Part shown: piece by piece, positions 33,827 through 43,195 of the stretch
How positions within the stretch are numbered: the first letter of the stretch is position 1
How the letters are laid out: every line of letters begins with the position of its first letter
DNA from: Bacteroides sp.
GTDB lineage: Bacteria; Bacteroidota; Bacteroidia; Bacteroidales; Muribaculaceae
DNA length: 63,164 nucleotides
Assembly: GCA_014801945.1 (NCBI GenBank)
Contig: JAAVDF010000024.1
Coordinates: forward strand, 14,626-77,789
Direction of reading: 5' to 3'
Program-made: the position numbers and the translations under genes
Notes under the pieces: generated by a model
The model's input: only the letters and a program-made list of their open reading frames with translations
The model's database searches: none
What the model was told of the DNA's origin: nothing

Positions 33827-34903
33827 ATGAGCAAGAGAGATGAGATAAAGAAAATATGGACGGAGTGCTTTAAAGATCCGCGTGAATATGTCGAAATGTT
33901 TTTCGATCAGGTCTATCGTGACGATGAAGCCATGATGCTCACCGATCAGTCCGGCACGCCCGTCAGCAGTCTGCTTCTGCAGAATTACCGCATGTCGTTC
34001 CACGGTGAGGAGCCGTCCGTCAGCTATATAGCCGGTGCGGCAACCCGTCGTTCAAAGCGCGGACAGGGCTACATGTCGCGTCTTATGGTCGATGCCCTCA
34101 GGGAGTCGGCAAGGCGTGGCGACATGCTTTGTTCCCTCATTCCTGCTGATGAAGCTCTCTTTTTCTTCTATCGCCGTTATGGATTCTCGACCGTCTTCTA
34201 CACCAAGGAACAGCGTTTCACCGCGTTCCATTCCTTTCAGGTAAAAGGCGAGTATCACCATGTCGATAATGAGATGAGCGATGAGGTCTGGTGTGCCTTT
34301 GACCGCTTCCAGCATAAGCGCAGATGCTATGTGCTTCATTCGCGCCGTGATTTCTATAATATTCTTGCCGACCTCAAGTCCGATGGAGGTGACTTCGTGG
34401 TCATGGCCAAAGATGATGAGGACAAGGGTAGCGAGATCGTGTCCATGGCATGGGCGCGTAGGGAAGGGGATCTCCTTCTTGTGACCGACGTGATGGGCGA
34501 GGACTCGGATGCCCGCCTCGCAGCTCTCAGGCAGCTCCGCGGACTCAACGGCGACACTCCGGTACTGCTCTACGGCCATCCGGACGATTCGATGGGCGGA
34601 CGTCTGATGCCTCGTGGCATGGGGCGTTTTGTCAACGTCGGCAAGGCTCTCTCGATCATTGCTAAGGCCGATCCTAAGTTCCGTTCACGCATAAAGGTGA
34701 GCGACGATTTGCTCCCTGAATATAATTCCCATACCTTTGTGGTGGAAAACGGCTGTTGCGAAATCGACGATGACTATACCGGCCAGCTTGACCTTGATGT
34801 GAAGATAGATGTCTTTGCAGATATCGTCTTCAGTTCCTCGGCCATCGGAGCGATAGTCCGTTTCCCGTCCGTAAGGCCAATGATCAGTCTCATGCTCGAT
34901 TGA
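33827..34903 (+). CDS. GNAT family N-acetyltransferase (Eis-like architecture)
   Basis: A 358-residue protein. The GNAT domain lies at about 1-140, with acetyl-CoA loop TRRSKRGQGYMSRLMVDALR and FFFYRRYGFSTVFY. A second, more diverged half (about 150-300) and a C-terminal region (about 300-358, CCEIDDDYTGQLDLDVKIDV) resemble the two-GNAT plus SCP2-like layout of Eis-type acetyltransferases. The substrate is not predictable. There is no signal peptide. The ATG at 33827 gives MSKRDEIKKIWTECFKD. It lies between two GAGAC repeats and appears to be its own transcription unit. Confidence 0.85.
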   Translation: MSKRDEIKKIWTECFKDPREYVEMFFDQVYRDDEAMMLTDQSGTPVSSLLLQNYRMSFHGEEPSVSYIAGAATRRSKRGQGYMSRLMVDALRESARRGDMLCSLIPADEALFFFYRRYGFSTVFYTKEQRFTAFHSFQVKGEYHHVDNEMSDEVWCAFDRFQHKRRCYVLHSRRDFYNILADLKSDGGDFVVMAKDDEDKGSEIVSMAWARREGDLLLVTDVMGEDSDARLAALRQLRGLNGDTPVLLYGHPDDSMGGRLMPRGMGRFVNVGKALSIIAKADPKFRSRIKVSDDLLPEYNSHTFVVENGCCEIDDDYTGQLDLDVKIDVFADIVFSSSAIGAIVRFPSVRPMISLMLD

Positions 34904-34959
34904 GACATGAGATTCTCAGATGAGACGCCTCCTGCGTGAGAATGAGATTCTGAGATTTG
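34901..34959. repeat. GAGAC/GTCTC-rich intergenic repeat, copy 7
   Basis: GAGACATGAGATTCTCAGAT is followed by GAGACGCCTCCTGCGTGAGAATGA (quoted here in parts as GAGACGCCTC and GCGTGAGAATGA), an imperfect inverted repeat around CCTCCT. It abuts the stop of the GNAT gene. Confidence 0.6.
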
Positions 34960-34992
34960 TCGTTAACCACCACTTATTAAATTTGAAAATTT

Positions 34993-35616
34993 ATGATCAT
35001 CAATTCAGCCCGCTTTGTAATATCCAATTCCACCGTCGGTAAATGCCCGACAGATGCCCGTCATGAGTATGCCTTCATAGGCCGAAGCAATGTCGGTAAG
35101 TCCTCACTTATAAATATGCTCACCGGCCATAAAGGTCTTGCCAAGACATCCTCCACGCCCGGTAAGACTCTGTTGATAAATCACTTCCTCGTCAACGACC
35201 AGTGGTATATTGTGGACCTTCCGGGCTATGGATTCGCCCTTCGCGGAAAGTCGCAGCGCGAGGCTCTCGAAAAGATGATCAAAGGCTACATCCTTAACCG
35301 TCAGGAGATGACCAATCTGTTCGTGCTGATCGACTCGCGTCATAAACCGATGAAAATCGACCTCGAATTCTTCAACTGGCTCGGTGAAAACGGTGTGCCA
35401 TTCGCAATTGTCTTTACCAAGCTCGACAAACTGGGCTCACAGGTGGGCAAACGCAATGTCGAGGAATATTGCAAGATCCTTCTTGAGACATGGGAGGAAC
35501 TACCGCCTATTTTCCTGACCTCAAGCGAGACCCGACGTGGACGCGACGAACTTCTTGACTATATTGAGCAGCTCAACCGTCTCCCCGTGGGCAACGCCGA
35601 GGACGAAAAGGAGTAA
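34993..35616 (+). CDS. engB: ribosome biogenesis GTPase EngB (YihA/YsxC)
   Basis: A 207-residue TrmE-Era-like GTPase: G1 [15 protein letters not shown]2 TSSTPGKT, G3 [10 protein letters not shown]4 FTKLDK and G5 [13 protein letters not shown] are all intact. It is needed for late 50S subunit assembly in bacteria. A TAAATTTG box (34978-34985) sits only 7 bases upstream of the ATG, so the mRNA may be nearly leaderless, or the box may be chance. A small-protein gene follows 108 bp later. Confidence 0.97.
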   Translation: MIINSARFVISNSTVGKCPTDARHEYAFIGRSNVGKSSLINMLTGHKGLAKTSSTPGKTLLINHFLVNDQWYIVDLPGYGFALRGKSQREALEKMIKGYILNRQEMTNLFVLIDSRHKPMKIDLEFFNWLGENGVPFAIVFTKLDKLGSQVGKRNVEEYCKILLETWEELPPIFLTSSETRRGRDELLDYIEQLNRLPVGNAEDEKE

Positions 35617-35724
35617 TGCAAGCTTACACCGCTCGTCTATCGTAATTATATTGAAGTGACCGCGAACCCAACCGCCTTTAGGAATGTTATAGTAATATAA
35701 CACAAACGCTAATTTATCAATATT

Positions 35725-35871
35725 ATGGAAAAGAACGATAAACAGATCAAGAAGGATGAGCAGTACCGTGGAGTCGATGTCAATGTCGCTGACAACGGAA
35801 AGGTCGATCCCAAGCTCGTTGAGCAGGAGACCAAAGAGCTCAACAACAATCCGCGCAATAACGATATGTAA
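35725..35871 (+). CDS. 48-residue hydrophilic small protein
   Basis: An ATG at 35725 opens a 48-codon frame (MEKNDKQIKKDEQYRGVDVN ... NNPRNNDM). It is highly charged, lacks hydrophobic segments and cysteines, and is probably largely disordered. The codon usage is like the neighbours (GTC GAT, CTC AAC), and the AT-rich leader AATTTATCAATATT is typical of starts here. I do not recognise the family. It could be a conserved Bacteroidales small protein or a spurious frame. Confidence 0.55.
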   Translation: MEKNDKQIKKDEQYRGVDVNVADNGKVDPKLVEQETKELNNNPRNNDM

Positions 35872-36203
35872 ATCGCCCGGAAGTCATTCACACACAAGCC
35901 AAAGTTTTTACATTCAGTCGCTGATCGGCATTAGCCTTTCGGCGGCTGAATGCGTTTATATGTCTGCATTTTGATGATCGCTTTTGAATCGTCTCCCTGA
36001 TCCCACTATTGATCCGCGTGTGCATGACTACATTTTATTACGAGCCTTTTATTATGGGCACGGTTGATGGAGATTTATTCTCTCTCCTGCGTGTGATTTT
36101 ATTGTTTTTTAGTATTCCGCATGGTAGTTGTGTCTTGCGGTTTTGTGATAAAATTCGTAACTTTGTAAGTTGAGAGACCGTAAAATAATCTCTGCCTACG
36201 CTC
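35872..36203. other. non-coding gap before the T9SS-type gene
   Basis: 332 bases with no supported gene. The only feature found is the promoter at 36136-36166; the rest is moderately AT-rich without clear repeats. Confidence 0.5.
36136..36166 (+). promoter_or_regulatory. Bacteroidetes-type promoter
   Basis: TTG (36136-36138), a 20-base spacer and TAACTTTG (36159-36166), 37 bases before the ATG at 36204. Confidence 0.75.
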
Positions 36204-37511
36204 ATGAAAAGTAGAATTGTCACAGCCATCTGCGCATTAGCTTCAACACTCTCGCTTGCCGCCACTGACCTCTATTGGCAGGGTGGGACGAGGAGCGTCA
36301 TATCCGTTGCTCCTCAATCTGCGAGCGGACTTGATGAAGTGTGTGTGGCCGATGGATTGAATGGCGTGAGCGTCAGCGTGACCGCTTCGGGCAGCTCCGA
36401 CGTCAAGTGGTATCGGTATTCCAACCTTGGAGGAGCCTATGCCGAGGAAGTGGCTGCGGTTTATTCCGACGGTCGTTCCACGCTCTCAAATCCTCAGTCT
36501 GACATGGGCTATATTGTTGAGACACCTTCCGGACGCTACTCTTTCTGGCTTATAGATTATTCTGCACATCCTTTCTCTGTGGCCTCCGTTGCTGAATCCA
36601 CTGAAAAGGACTGTAATTTCACAACGCTTGACGTGGTCGGGCAGGGTGACGAACTTGTTTACTACGGCATTAATGGCCGCCGTTTCACTCTTGACCGTGA
36701 GATACAGCTGTCTTACACCACTCTCATGCCCGCTCAGGAGGAGATAGCTTTCATTGAGGTGAACCGTGAGGAGTCTCTTCCGGCTCTCAATTCACCCCTG
36801 CGTGTGTCGGCACCGCTCTGTCCGACAGATTTTATAATCAAAGGCGACCGTTTCCTCCGGGCGTGGGGCGATGAGGTCGAATATACCTCCCCGGTCATAG
36901 AGCCGTATGCCGTGGCCACGGTCACCTCCGCTACCCAGAGCGAACGCAATGTTGAGAATGAAGTTAATCCTTCCGGTGGCAGTGGCTCGCTCGGTGGCTC
37001 AGCCCCATGCGAGGTCAGTTTTGTGGCCGCTGTGACTGACGGCGCGCTTTTTCGTGAATGGCAGATTTCCCGCTATCAGGACTTCGAGGATGTCAACCTC
37101 CGCATACAGGAATTGAACTTTGACTATACTTTTACCGAAGAAGGTAACATCTATGTCAGGTTTATGTGTGCCAACGCCGATGGCAGCTGTGAGGCCTATG
37201 GTGATGTCTATACCATTTCCATCGGTGCATCCTCGCTCAGATGTCCCAACGCTTTCTCGCCCAATGGCGACGGTGTGAATGATGAGTGGCGTGTAAGCTA
37301 TTCAAGCATCGTAAGCTTTGAATGCCATATTTTTGACCGTTATGGTCACCGTATGGCCACTCTTTCCGATCCTTCGCAGGGTTGGGATGGAAAATACAAC
37401 GGCAAAGCCGTTCCCACCGGAGCATATTACTACGTCATAAAGGCTAAAGGTGCTGACGGTAAGGCTTATGATCTTTCCGGTGATATCAATATCGTCAATT
37501 ATAAACAATAA
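36204..37511 (+). CDS. secreted protein with gliding-motility-type (CHU_C, T9SS type B) C-terminal domain
   Basis: A 435-residue protein with a signal peptide (MKSRIVTAICALASTLSLAA). The beta-rich middle region is not recognised. The C-terminal domain (about 345-435) has CPNAFSPNGDGVNDEWRVSY, FDRYGHRMATL, GWDGKYNGKAVPTGAYYYVI and YDLSGDINIVN, which is the gliding motility-associated C-terminal domain used as a type B sorting signal of the type IX secretion system. It is therefore probably delivered to or through the outer membrane by T9SS. No T9SS machinery gene is in the window. The ATG at 36204 fits the promoter and the signal peptide. Confidence 0.88.
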   Translation: MKSRIVTAICALASTLSLAATDLYWQGGTRSVISVAPQSASGLDEVCVADGLNGVSVSVTASGSSDVKWYRYSNLGGAYAEEVAAVYSDGRSTLSNPQSDMGYIVETPSGRYSFWLIDYSAHPFSVASVAESTEKDCNFTTLDVVGQGDELVYYGINGRRFTLDREIQLSYTTLMPAQEEIAFIEVNREESLPALNSPLRVSAPLCPTDFIIKGDRFLRAWGDEVEYTSPVIEPYAVATVTSATQSERNVENEVNPSGGSGSLGGSAPCEVSFVAAVTDGALFREWQISRYQDFEDVNLRIQELNFDYTFTEEGNIYVRFMCANADGSCEAYGDVYTISIGASSLRCPNAFSPNGDGVNDEWRVSYSSIVSFECHIFDRYGHRMATLSDPSQGWDGKYNGKAVPTGAYYYVIKAKGADGKAYDLSGDINIVNYKQ

Positions 37512-37586
37512 ATAAGGCCGGGCGACCCTTCCGGCTCTGAAATCTATCTCATAACCCTAATTTTATAACCATAACTTCTGAAAATA

Positions 37587-38570
37587 ATGAAAATCTACCA
37601 TAAATCCATTATATGCTCGGTGGCGGCTGTTGCGGTTGCCGCATTTTTTGCATCTACCGGCGATGTGCTTGCACTCACTCCTCCGTCCGAAGTCCCTGCT
37701 GCTTCTGCAGGCGAGTATTCCGAGGTCGTAAATCCTGTGATTCCCAAATCCATGCACTTTGCCGGTGTCAAGGTTGATCTTGACCGTACGGACCGCTGGG
37801 AGCGTCTGGATCGTGAACTCACATCAATGGCCTATACTCACGGCAACACCCTCCTCGCCCTCAAACGTGCCAACCGCTATTTCCCGGTACTCGCACCCAT
37901 TCTGAAAAAGAACGGCGTACCCGACGACATGATCTATCTTGCCGTGATCGAAAGCACGCTCAATCCGCGTGCGCTTTCGCCGGCCAAAGCCGGAGGCCTG
38001 TGGCAGTTCATGCCATCGACAGGTAAGGACTACGGACTTGAAGTCAATGATTATGTGGATGAGCGTTACGATCCGGTAAAAGCTACCGAGGCTGCATGCC
38101 GCTACCTGAAAAATGCCTACGCCAAGTACGGAAACTGGGAGTCTGTCGCTGCGAGCTACAACGGTGGCATGGCACGCATAAGCAATGAACTTGACGCGCA
38201 GCAGGTCGATACGGCTTATGATCTCTATCTTGCCGACGAGACCATGCGCTACATGTTCCGTCTGCTTGCCATGAAAATCATAATGGAGAATCCCAAGGAA
38301 TTTGGTTTCCATCTGACATCCGATCAGCTTTATCAGCCGCTTGAATACCGTGAGGTGACCGTTTCGACTCCCGTCGAGGACTGGCCCACATGGGCGAAGC
38401 AGCAGGGTATAGATTTCATGACTCTCCGCGAGCACAATCCGTGGATACGTGCTAAATCACTTCCCAACAAGACCGGAAAGACTTACACCGTCAAGATTCC
38501 AACGAAAGATTCGCTGTCGCGTTCCCATCAGAAAAAATCGGTCTATAACCGAGCGTGGGTGACCGACTGA
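37587..38570 (+). CDS. mltD: MltD-type lytic transglycosylase
   Basis: A 327-residue exported protein (N-terminal hydrophobic segment about 7-30, VAAVAVAAFFASTGDVLAL). The SLT domain is at about 95-220: the catalytic Glu122 lies in IYLAVIESTLNPRALSPAKA, followed by GGLWQFMPSTGKDYGL and ASYNGGMARI. It cleaves peptidoglycan glycan strands to give 1,6-anhydroMurNAc ends. A C-terminal stretch (about 280-320) resembles one degenerate LysM unit, fewer than in E. coli MltD. No lipobox is seen. uvrA starts 25 bp after its stop, so they may share a transcript. Confidence 0.92.
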   Translation: MKIYHKSIICSVAAVAVAAFFASTGDVLALTPPSEVPAASAGEYSEVVNPVIPKSMHFAGVKVDLDRTDRWERLDRELTSMAYTHGNTLLALKRANRYFPVLAPILKKNGVPDDMIYLAVIESTLNPRALSPAKAGGLWQFMPSTGKDYGLEVNDYVDERYDPVKATEAACRYLKNAYAKYGNWESVAASYNGGMARISNELDAQQVDTAYDLYLADETMRYMFRLLAMKIIMENPKEFGFHLTSDQLYQPLEYREVTVSTPVEDWPTWAKQQGIDFMTLREHNPWIRAKSLPNKTGKTYTVKIPTKDSLSRSHQKKSVYNRAWVTD

Positions 38571-38594
38571 TCCCCAGTCCCATAAACACACACA

Positions 38595-41489
38595 ATGAAC
38601 AACAATACATATAATCATCAGCAAAATCAAGCTCTCACACCGTTTTCCCGTAGTAAATTGTCCGTTCAGGGTGCGAGAGTTCATAATCTGAAAAATATAG
38701 ATGTTGATATTCCGCACAACACCCTAACGGTCATAACCGGACTCAGTGGCAGTGGAAAATCATCTCTGGCCTTCGACACGATTTTTGCCGAAGGTCAGCG
38801 ACGCTACATAGAGACCTTTTCGGCCTATGCCCGCAATATGCTCGGAAATCTTGAGCGTCCTGACGTGGATAACATCACCGGCCTCAGCCCCGTCATAGCT
38901 ATCGAGCAGAAAACCATCAATAAGAATCCGCGAAGCACCATAGGCACGACAACCGAGGTCTATGACTTCCTCCGTCTGCTTTATGCCAGAGCCGGAACGG
39001 CTGTCAGCTATGTGACGGGTGAACCGATGGTGAAATATACGCGTGAGCAGATCGTCAACCTGATCCTTGAAAAATTCAATGGCCGTAAGGTCTATATACT
39101 GGCACCCCTTATCAAGAACAGAAAGGGTCATTACAAGGAACTTTTCGAGCAGCTGCGCAAGAAAGGTTTCCTGACCGTACGTGTGGATGGTGAATTGCGT
39201 GATCTGACGCTCAACATGATGGTGGATCGTTACAAGAACCATGACATTGAGCTTGTCATTGACCGTCTGAAAGTCTCGGATAAGGACATGAGCCGCTTGG
39301 AGGCCACCGTGCAGGATGCTCTCCGTCAGGGCGATAAACAGGTGATGGTCTATGATGTCGATGCCGACAAGGTGACCTACTTTTCGCAGGCACTCATGGA
39401 TGCCGCCAGCGGTATTTCCTATCGTGAGCCTGCTCCTCATAATTTCTCGTTCAATTCGCCCCTCGGTGCTTGTCCATGCTGCAAGGGACTTGGCTACGTC
39501 AATATCGTTGACCGTGCCAAGATCATTCCCAATCCTGCACTTTCAATCCACGAAGGTGCTATCCTGCCCTTAGGTAAATATCGCAATGCCATGATATTCT
39601 GGCAGATCGATGCCATTTGCAAGAAATATGGCTGCACGGTGAAAACCCCGGTTGAAAAGCTCCCGGAGGAAGCCATGCATGAAATCCTCAACGGCACTTC
39701 TGAACGTCTTGTGATCGAGAACGACACTATGGCTACCTATAATTATTTCCAGACCTATGACGGTCTTGTGAAATACATTGAGATGCAGCAGTCCGACGAA
39801 TCTTCGGCCGCCGCCAAGAAGTGGAGTGAGGGTTTCTTCTCGCGTGGTGTCTGTCCCGAATGCAACGGCGACAGGCTCAACCGTGAGGCTCTTCATTTCT
39901 TTGTTGACGGTAAGAACATAGCGGAACTCTGCCGTATGGACATCGCGGATCTTTATGAGTGGTCCAAGAATGTCGAAAGCCGTTTGTCCCCGACTCAGGC
40001 TGTCATAGCTCACGAAATTATGAAAGAGATACGAAGCCGACTGAAATTCCTTATCGATGTGGGTCTCGATTATCTCCAGCTCAATCGTGCGTCTGCCACA
40101 CTCTCAGGTGGTGAGAGTCAGCGTATCCGTCTGGCCACCCAGCTTGGCAGTCAGCTCGTCAATGTGCTCTATATCCTCGACGAGCCTTCCATCGGTTTGC
40201 ATCAGCGTGACAACAGGCGTCTGATCGACTCGCTCAAACAGCTCCGCGACGCTTCAAACTCCATACTCGTTGTCGAGCATGACAGGGACATAATGCTTGA
40301 GGCCGACCATGTGATCGATATCGGTCCTAAGGCCGGACGCAAGGGTGGGGAAGTGGTGTTCAGCGGTTCGCCTGAAGAGATGCTTGCGACCGATACTCTT
40401 ACGGCACGCTATCTCAGCGGAAAGGATATGATCCCTTGGCAGTCATCTCCACGTAAAGGTAGCGGAAAGAAGCTGGTGCTTCGTGGGGCTAAGGGAAATA
40501 ATCTCCGGAATGTCACTCTTACGCTTCCGCTCGGTAAACTCATCTGTGTCTCCGGTGTATCTGGTAGTGGTAAGTCATCCCTTGTCAATGCCACACTTCA
40601 GCCTATTTTAAGTCAGAAGTTTTACAGATCCCACACCGCTCCTCTTCCTTACGACAAGATTGAGGGTCTTGAGCATATAGATAAGGTGGTGACTGTTGAT
40701 CAGTCGCCGCTTGGACGTTCACCTCGTTCCAATCCCGCTACATATACTGGGGTGTTCACGGCCATACGCGATCTCTATGCGTCTCTCTCTGAAGCGAAGA
40801 TCCGAGGCTACCGGCCGGGACGCTTCTCGTTTAACGTGGCCGGAGGTCGATGTGAGACATGTGCGGGCAACGGCTATAAGACTATCGAGATGAATTTCCT
40901 GCCGGATGTGCTTGTGCCGTGTGAGACTTGCGGCGGTAAGCGTTACAACCGTGAGACACTCGAAGTACGTTTCAAAGGCAAATCCATTGCAGACGTGCTT
41001 GACATGACCATAAATCAGGCAGTGGAATTTTTCAGTGGAGTTCCGGCGATTATCAACAAGATAAAGGTTCTTCAGGACATCGGTCTCGGCTATATCAAAC
41101 TCGGACAGCCGTCATCAACGCTTTCCGGAGGTGAGAACCAGCGAGTGAAACTTGCAACAGAGCTGTCACGTCGTGACACCGGTAACACACTTTTCATCCT
41201 TGACGAACCTACCACCGGTCTGCACTTTGACGACATCCGTGTGCTCCTCAATGTCCTCAACCGATTGGTTGACAAAGGTAATACAGTCCTTGTGATCGAG
41301 CACAACATGGATGTGATCTGTTCAGCAGATCACATCATAGACATGGGACCCGGAGGTGGCAAGAATGGCGGTCACATCATCTCGACCGGTACACCTCTCC
41401 AGATAGCGAAGGCTGATTCACCGACAGCTGCCTTTGTCCGTGAGACCCTTGAACAGCAAGGTGTCGATTTCAAGTCCGTCAAGAAGTGA
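38595..41489 (+). CDS. uvrA: excinuclease ABC subunit UvrA
   Basis: A 964-residue DNA-damage recognition ATPase of nucleotide excision repair, partner of UvrB. It has two ABC modules: Walker [14 protein letters not shown] near 54 and [15 protein letters not shown] near 653, with signatures [12 protein letters not shown] near 503 and [12 protein letters not shown] near 843. Zinc-binding cysteines are seen in [27 protein letters not shown] and CETCGGKRY. The length is within the normal range (about 930-970). The start [12 protein letters not shown] adds a short unconserved tail before [16 protein letters not shown]. Confidence 0.98.
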   Translation: MNNNTYNHQQNQALTPFSRSKLSVQGARVHNLKNIDVDIPHNTLTVITGLSGSGKSSLAFDTIFAEGQRRYIETFSAYARNMLGNLERPDVDNITGLSPVIAIEQKTINKNPRSTIGTTTEVYDFLRLLYARAGTAVSYVTGEPMVKYTREQIVNLILEKFNGRKVYILAPLIKNRKGHYKELFEQLRKKGFLTVRVDGELRDLTLNMMVDRYKNHDIELVIDRLKVSDKDMSRLEATVQDALRQGDKQVMVYDVDADKVTYFSQALMDAASGISYREPAPHNFSFNSPLGACPCCKGLGYVNIVDRAKIIPNPALSIHEGAILPLGKYRNAMIFWQIDAICKKYGCTVKTPVEKLPEEAMHEILNGTSERLVIENDTMATYNYFQTYDGLVKYIEMQQSDESSAAAKKWSEGFFSRGVCPECNGDRLNREALHFFVDGKNIAELCRMDIADLYEWSKNVESRLSPTQAVIAHEIMKEIRSRLKFLIDVGLDYLQLNRASATLSGGESQRIRLATQLGSQLVNVLYILDEPSIGLHQRDNRRLIDSLKQLRDASNSILVVEHDRDIMLEADHVIDIGPKAGRKGGEVVFSGSPEEMLATDTLTARYLSGKDMIPWQSSPRKGSGKKLVLRGAKGNNLRNVTLTLPLGKLICVSGVSGSGKSSLVNATLQPILSQKFYRSHTAPLPYDKIEGLEHIDKVVTVDQSPLGRSPRSNPATYTGVFTAIRDLYASLSEAKIRGYRPGRFSFNVAGGRCETCAGNGYKTIEMNFLPDVLVPCETCGGKRYNRETLEVRFKGKSIADVLDMTINQAVEFFSGVPAIINKIKVLQDIGLGYIKLGQPSSTLSGGENQRVKLATELSRRDTGNTLFILDEPTTGLHFDDIRVLLNVLNRLVDKGNTVLVIEHNMDVICSADHIIDMGPGGGKNGGHIISTGTPLQIAKADSPTAAFVRETLEQQGVDFKSVKK

Positions 41490-41525
41490 TTCCGGACAAT
41501 CAAATTTTGTGCGTATGGGATGATT

Positions 41526-41577
41526 AAAATCAAATACACCGCTGACCGATTGATCAGTCAGCGGTGTATTTGATTTT
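41526..41577. terminator. bidirectional intrinsic terminator between uvrA and a Spy-like gene
   Basis: A perfect 21-bp stem (41526-41546 with 41557-41577; arm starts AAAATCAAATACACCGCTGA) around a 10-base loop, with A-run and T-run at the outer ends. It lies between convergent genes. Confidence 0.88.
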
Positions 41578-41607
41578 CTATGAAGTTAAGTTTCTAATCC
41601 CGGATGC

Positions 41608-42123
41608 TTACAGGTTAGCGTGGAAATCAGACCTATCCTTTGAGGGACGGTTGGCTTTGCCACTCTGCTTATCCATGCGCTTTCCGTCTCGGCCCTTGGC
41701 CATATCCTTATGGCCCTGACCTTTCTTCATCATAGGCTGATCAACATAACTGTTCTCAAGGAACTGGACATACTGATCAGGCGTAAGGATTGATTTTACT
41801 TTGGCGAGATAGTCGCGTTTACGCTCGGCAAACTGCTTGCGCATAGCTTGCTTATCCTCTTTGCCAATCTGTTTGGACTTGTTCTGCTTGTCGGCGGATT
41901 TTGCATCTTTTGACGGTTTGAGGGCTTGAAGTTCTGCCTGCTGCTTTTCTGTGAGGTTGAGTCCTGCAAACGGATTATATTTAGGGGCGTCTTTCTTGTC
42001 ACAACTTTTAGAACACTCGGTGTTAGCTTTTTTCGAGCAAGTACCGTCGGTAGTCTGTGCAAAAGCCGAAACGCCTGTCATGGAGGCTATGATTAAAGCC
42101 ATGCTTAAAAGTGTCTTTTTCAT
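41608..42123 (-). CDS. Spy/CpxP-like periplasmic protein
   Basis: A 171-residue exported protein with signal peptide MKKTLLSMALIIASMTGVSA. It has two LTxxQ-type motifs, GLNLTEKQQAELQALKPS (about 53-70) and SILTPDQYVQFLENSY (about 113-128), separated by a basic helical stretch, which is the arrangement of Spy/CpxP-like chaperones and stress sensors. The tail is Lys/Asp/Gly-rich. It is paralogous to the next minus-strand gene (42379-42927), sharing PKYNPFAGL/PRYNPFEGL, LTEKQQA and YLAKVKSILTP. Four cysteines near the N-terminus (residues about 28-45) are absent from the paralogue. A periplasmic chaperone or metal-stress role is inference. Confidence 0.8.
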   Translation of the reverse strand: MKKTLLSMALIIASMTGVSAFAQTTDGTCSKKANTECSKSCDKKDAPKYNPFAGLNLTEKQQAELQALKPSKDAKSADKQNKSKQIGKEDKQAMRKQFAERKRDYLAKVKSILTPDQYVQFLENSYVDQPMMKKGQGHKDMAKGRDGKRMDKQSGKANRPSKDRSDFHANL

Positions 42124-42378
42124 AATCGTAAATAATTTATGTGTGTATATTTATTATGTCTTTGTCTGAAATATATTATATAGACAATTGCCGTAAAGAA
42201 AGGTTTAAATCTATATCGTTGGATTTAACAATCTTTGAGTCAATAAGTTAAATCTTGTTAGTGCAGCGGCGTAATGAGTGAGAGAGGAGAATGGGACAGG
42301 GGAATCCTCAGGGCGGACACCCCTGTCATGTCTATAGTAATCTTAATGGAAACTCGTGCAGTTCTTTATGGGGCTGAA

Positions 42379-42927
42379 TTATTTCCGTGCATTAGCCTTT
42401 GTCCTACTCATGCGGTTCTTGGCCTTATGACTTTTCCCATTCTTGAAAGACTTACCTCCATGATGCTTGGACATCTTGCCTTTGTGAGCCATCATCTTTT
42501 GTCCATTATTGAGATAATTATTTTCAAGATACTTGACGTATTGTTCGGGAGTAAGGATGGATTTTACTTTAGCAAGATAGTTCTGACGGTTTTCCTTACG
42601 CTGTTCCATCTGCTTTTTGCGCATATCCTTGCGCTCAGCGGCTGTAAGCTTTTTCGTTGAATCCTTCTCTTTATTGGAGAGATCCTTCTTATTTTCATCC
42701 TTCTTCTGTCGGTTTTCTTTTGACGGTCTCAAAGCTTTAAGATCAGCTTGCTGTTTCTCGGTGAGGCTGAGTCCTTCGAAAGGATTATATCGGGGAGCCT
42801 TTTTGCGATCCATCTTCTTAGTGGATTCGGTCGTGGCTTTTTCAGTAGCTGTCTTGTCCTGTGCAGTTGCAGTGAAAGCGGTCATCGAGCCGATGAGGAT
42901 TGCAAGAGTGAAAACGATTTTCTTCAT
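42379..42927 (-). CDS. Spy/CpxP-like periplasmic protein, paralogue
   Basis: A 182-residue exported protein (signal peptide MKKIVFTLAILIGSMTAFTA, cleavage after ATAQ). It shares the LTxxQ motifs GLSLTEKQQADLKALRPS and SILTPEQYVKYLENNY with its downstream neighbour; the middle is extremely Lys/Glu/Arg-rich and the tail is His/Lys/Gly-rich. It has no cysteines after the signal peptide. A 255-bp gap separates the two genes, so each may have its own promoter. Tandem duplication is the simplest history. Confidence 0.8.
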   Translation of the reverse strand: MKKIVFTLAILIGSMTAFTATAQDKTATEKATTESTKKMDRKKAPRYNPFEGLSLTEKQQADLKALRPSKENRQKKDENKKDLSNKEKDSTKKLTAAERKDMRKKQMEQRKENRQNYLAKVKSILTPEQYVKYLENNYLNNGQKMMAHKGKMSKHHGGKSFKNGKSHKAKNRMSRTKANARK

Positions 42928-43130
42928 AATTGTAATAATTTAAAATGGAGAGTTAATATTTTTAATTGTCGAAATTTTTTCGTTGTTGTATTGGTAAGAC
43001 TTGCATTACTGTCAATGGTTTAAGACCGATTTTATATTTAACATACATTGAGTCAATGGTTAAAATGATTTATCTGAATGATTAGACTGTAAGATTTAAC
43101 GATATAAAACACGTTCCGGTCGAATTTAAC

Positions 43131-43161
43131 TTGAATTTTAGAGGGGAATTTATTAAATTTG
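43131..43161 (+). promoter_or_regulatory. Bacteroidetes-type promoter for the TlpA-like lipoprotein gene
   Basis: TTG (43131-43133), a 20-base spacer and TAAATTTG (43154-43161), 34 bases before the ATG at 43196. Confidence 0.75.
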
Positions 43162-43195
43162 CACGTTAAAAGCATTTTAATATAACCGATTGACA

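Noticed and set aside
42294-42327. GACAGGGG/CCCCTGTC hairpin between the Spy-like genes as a terminator
   Set aside because: Only an 8-bp stem with a 17-base loop and no T-run on either strand; too weak to call.
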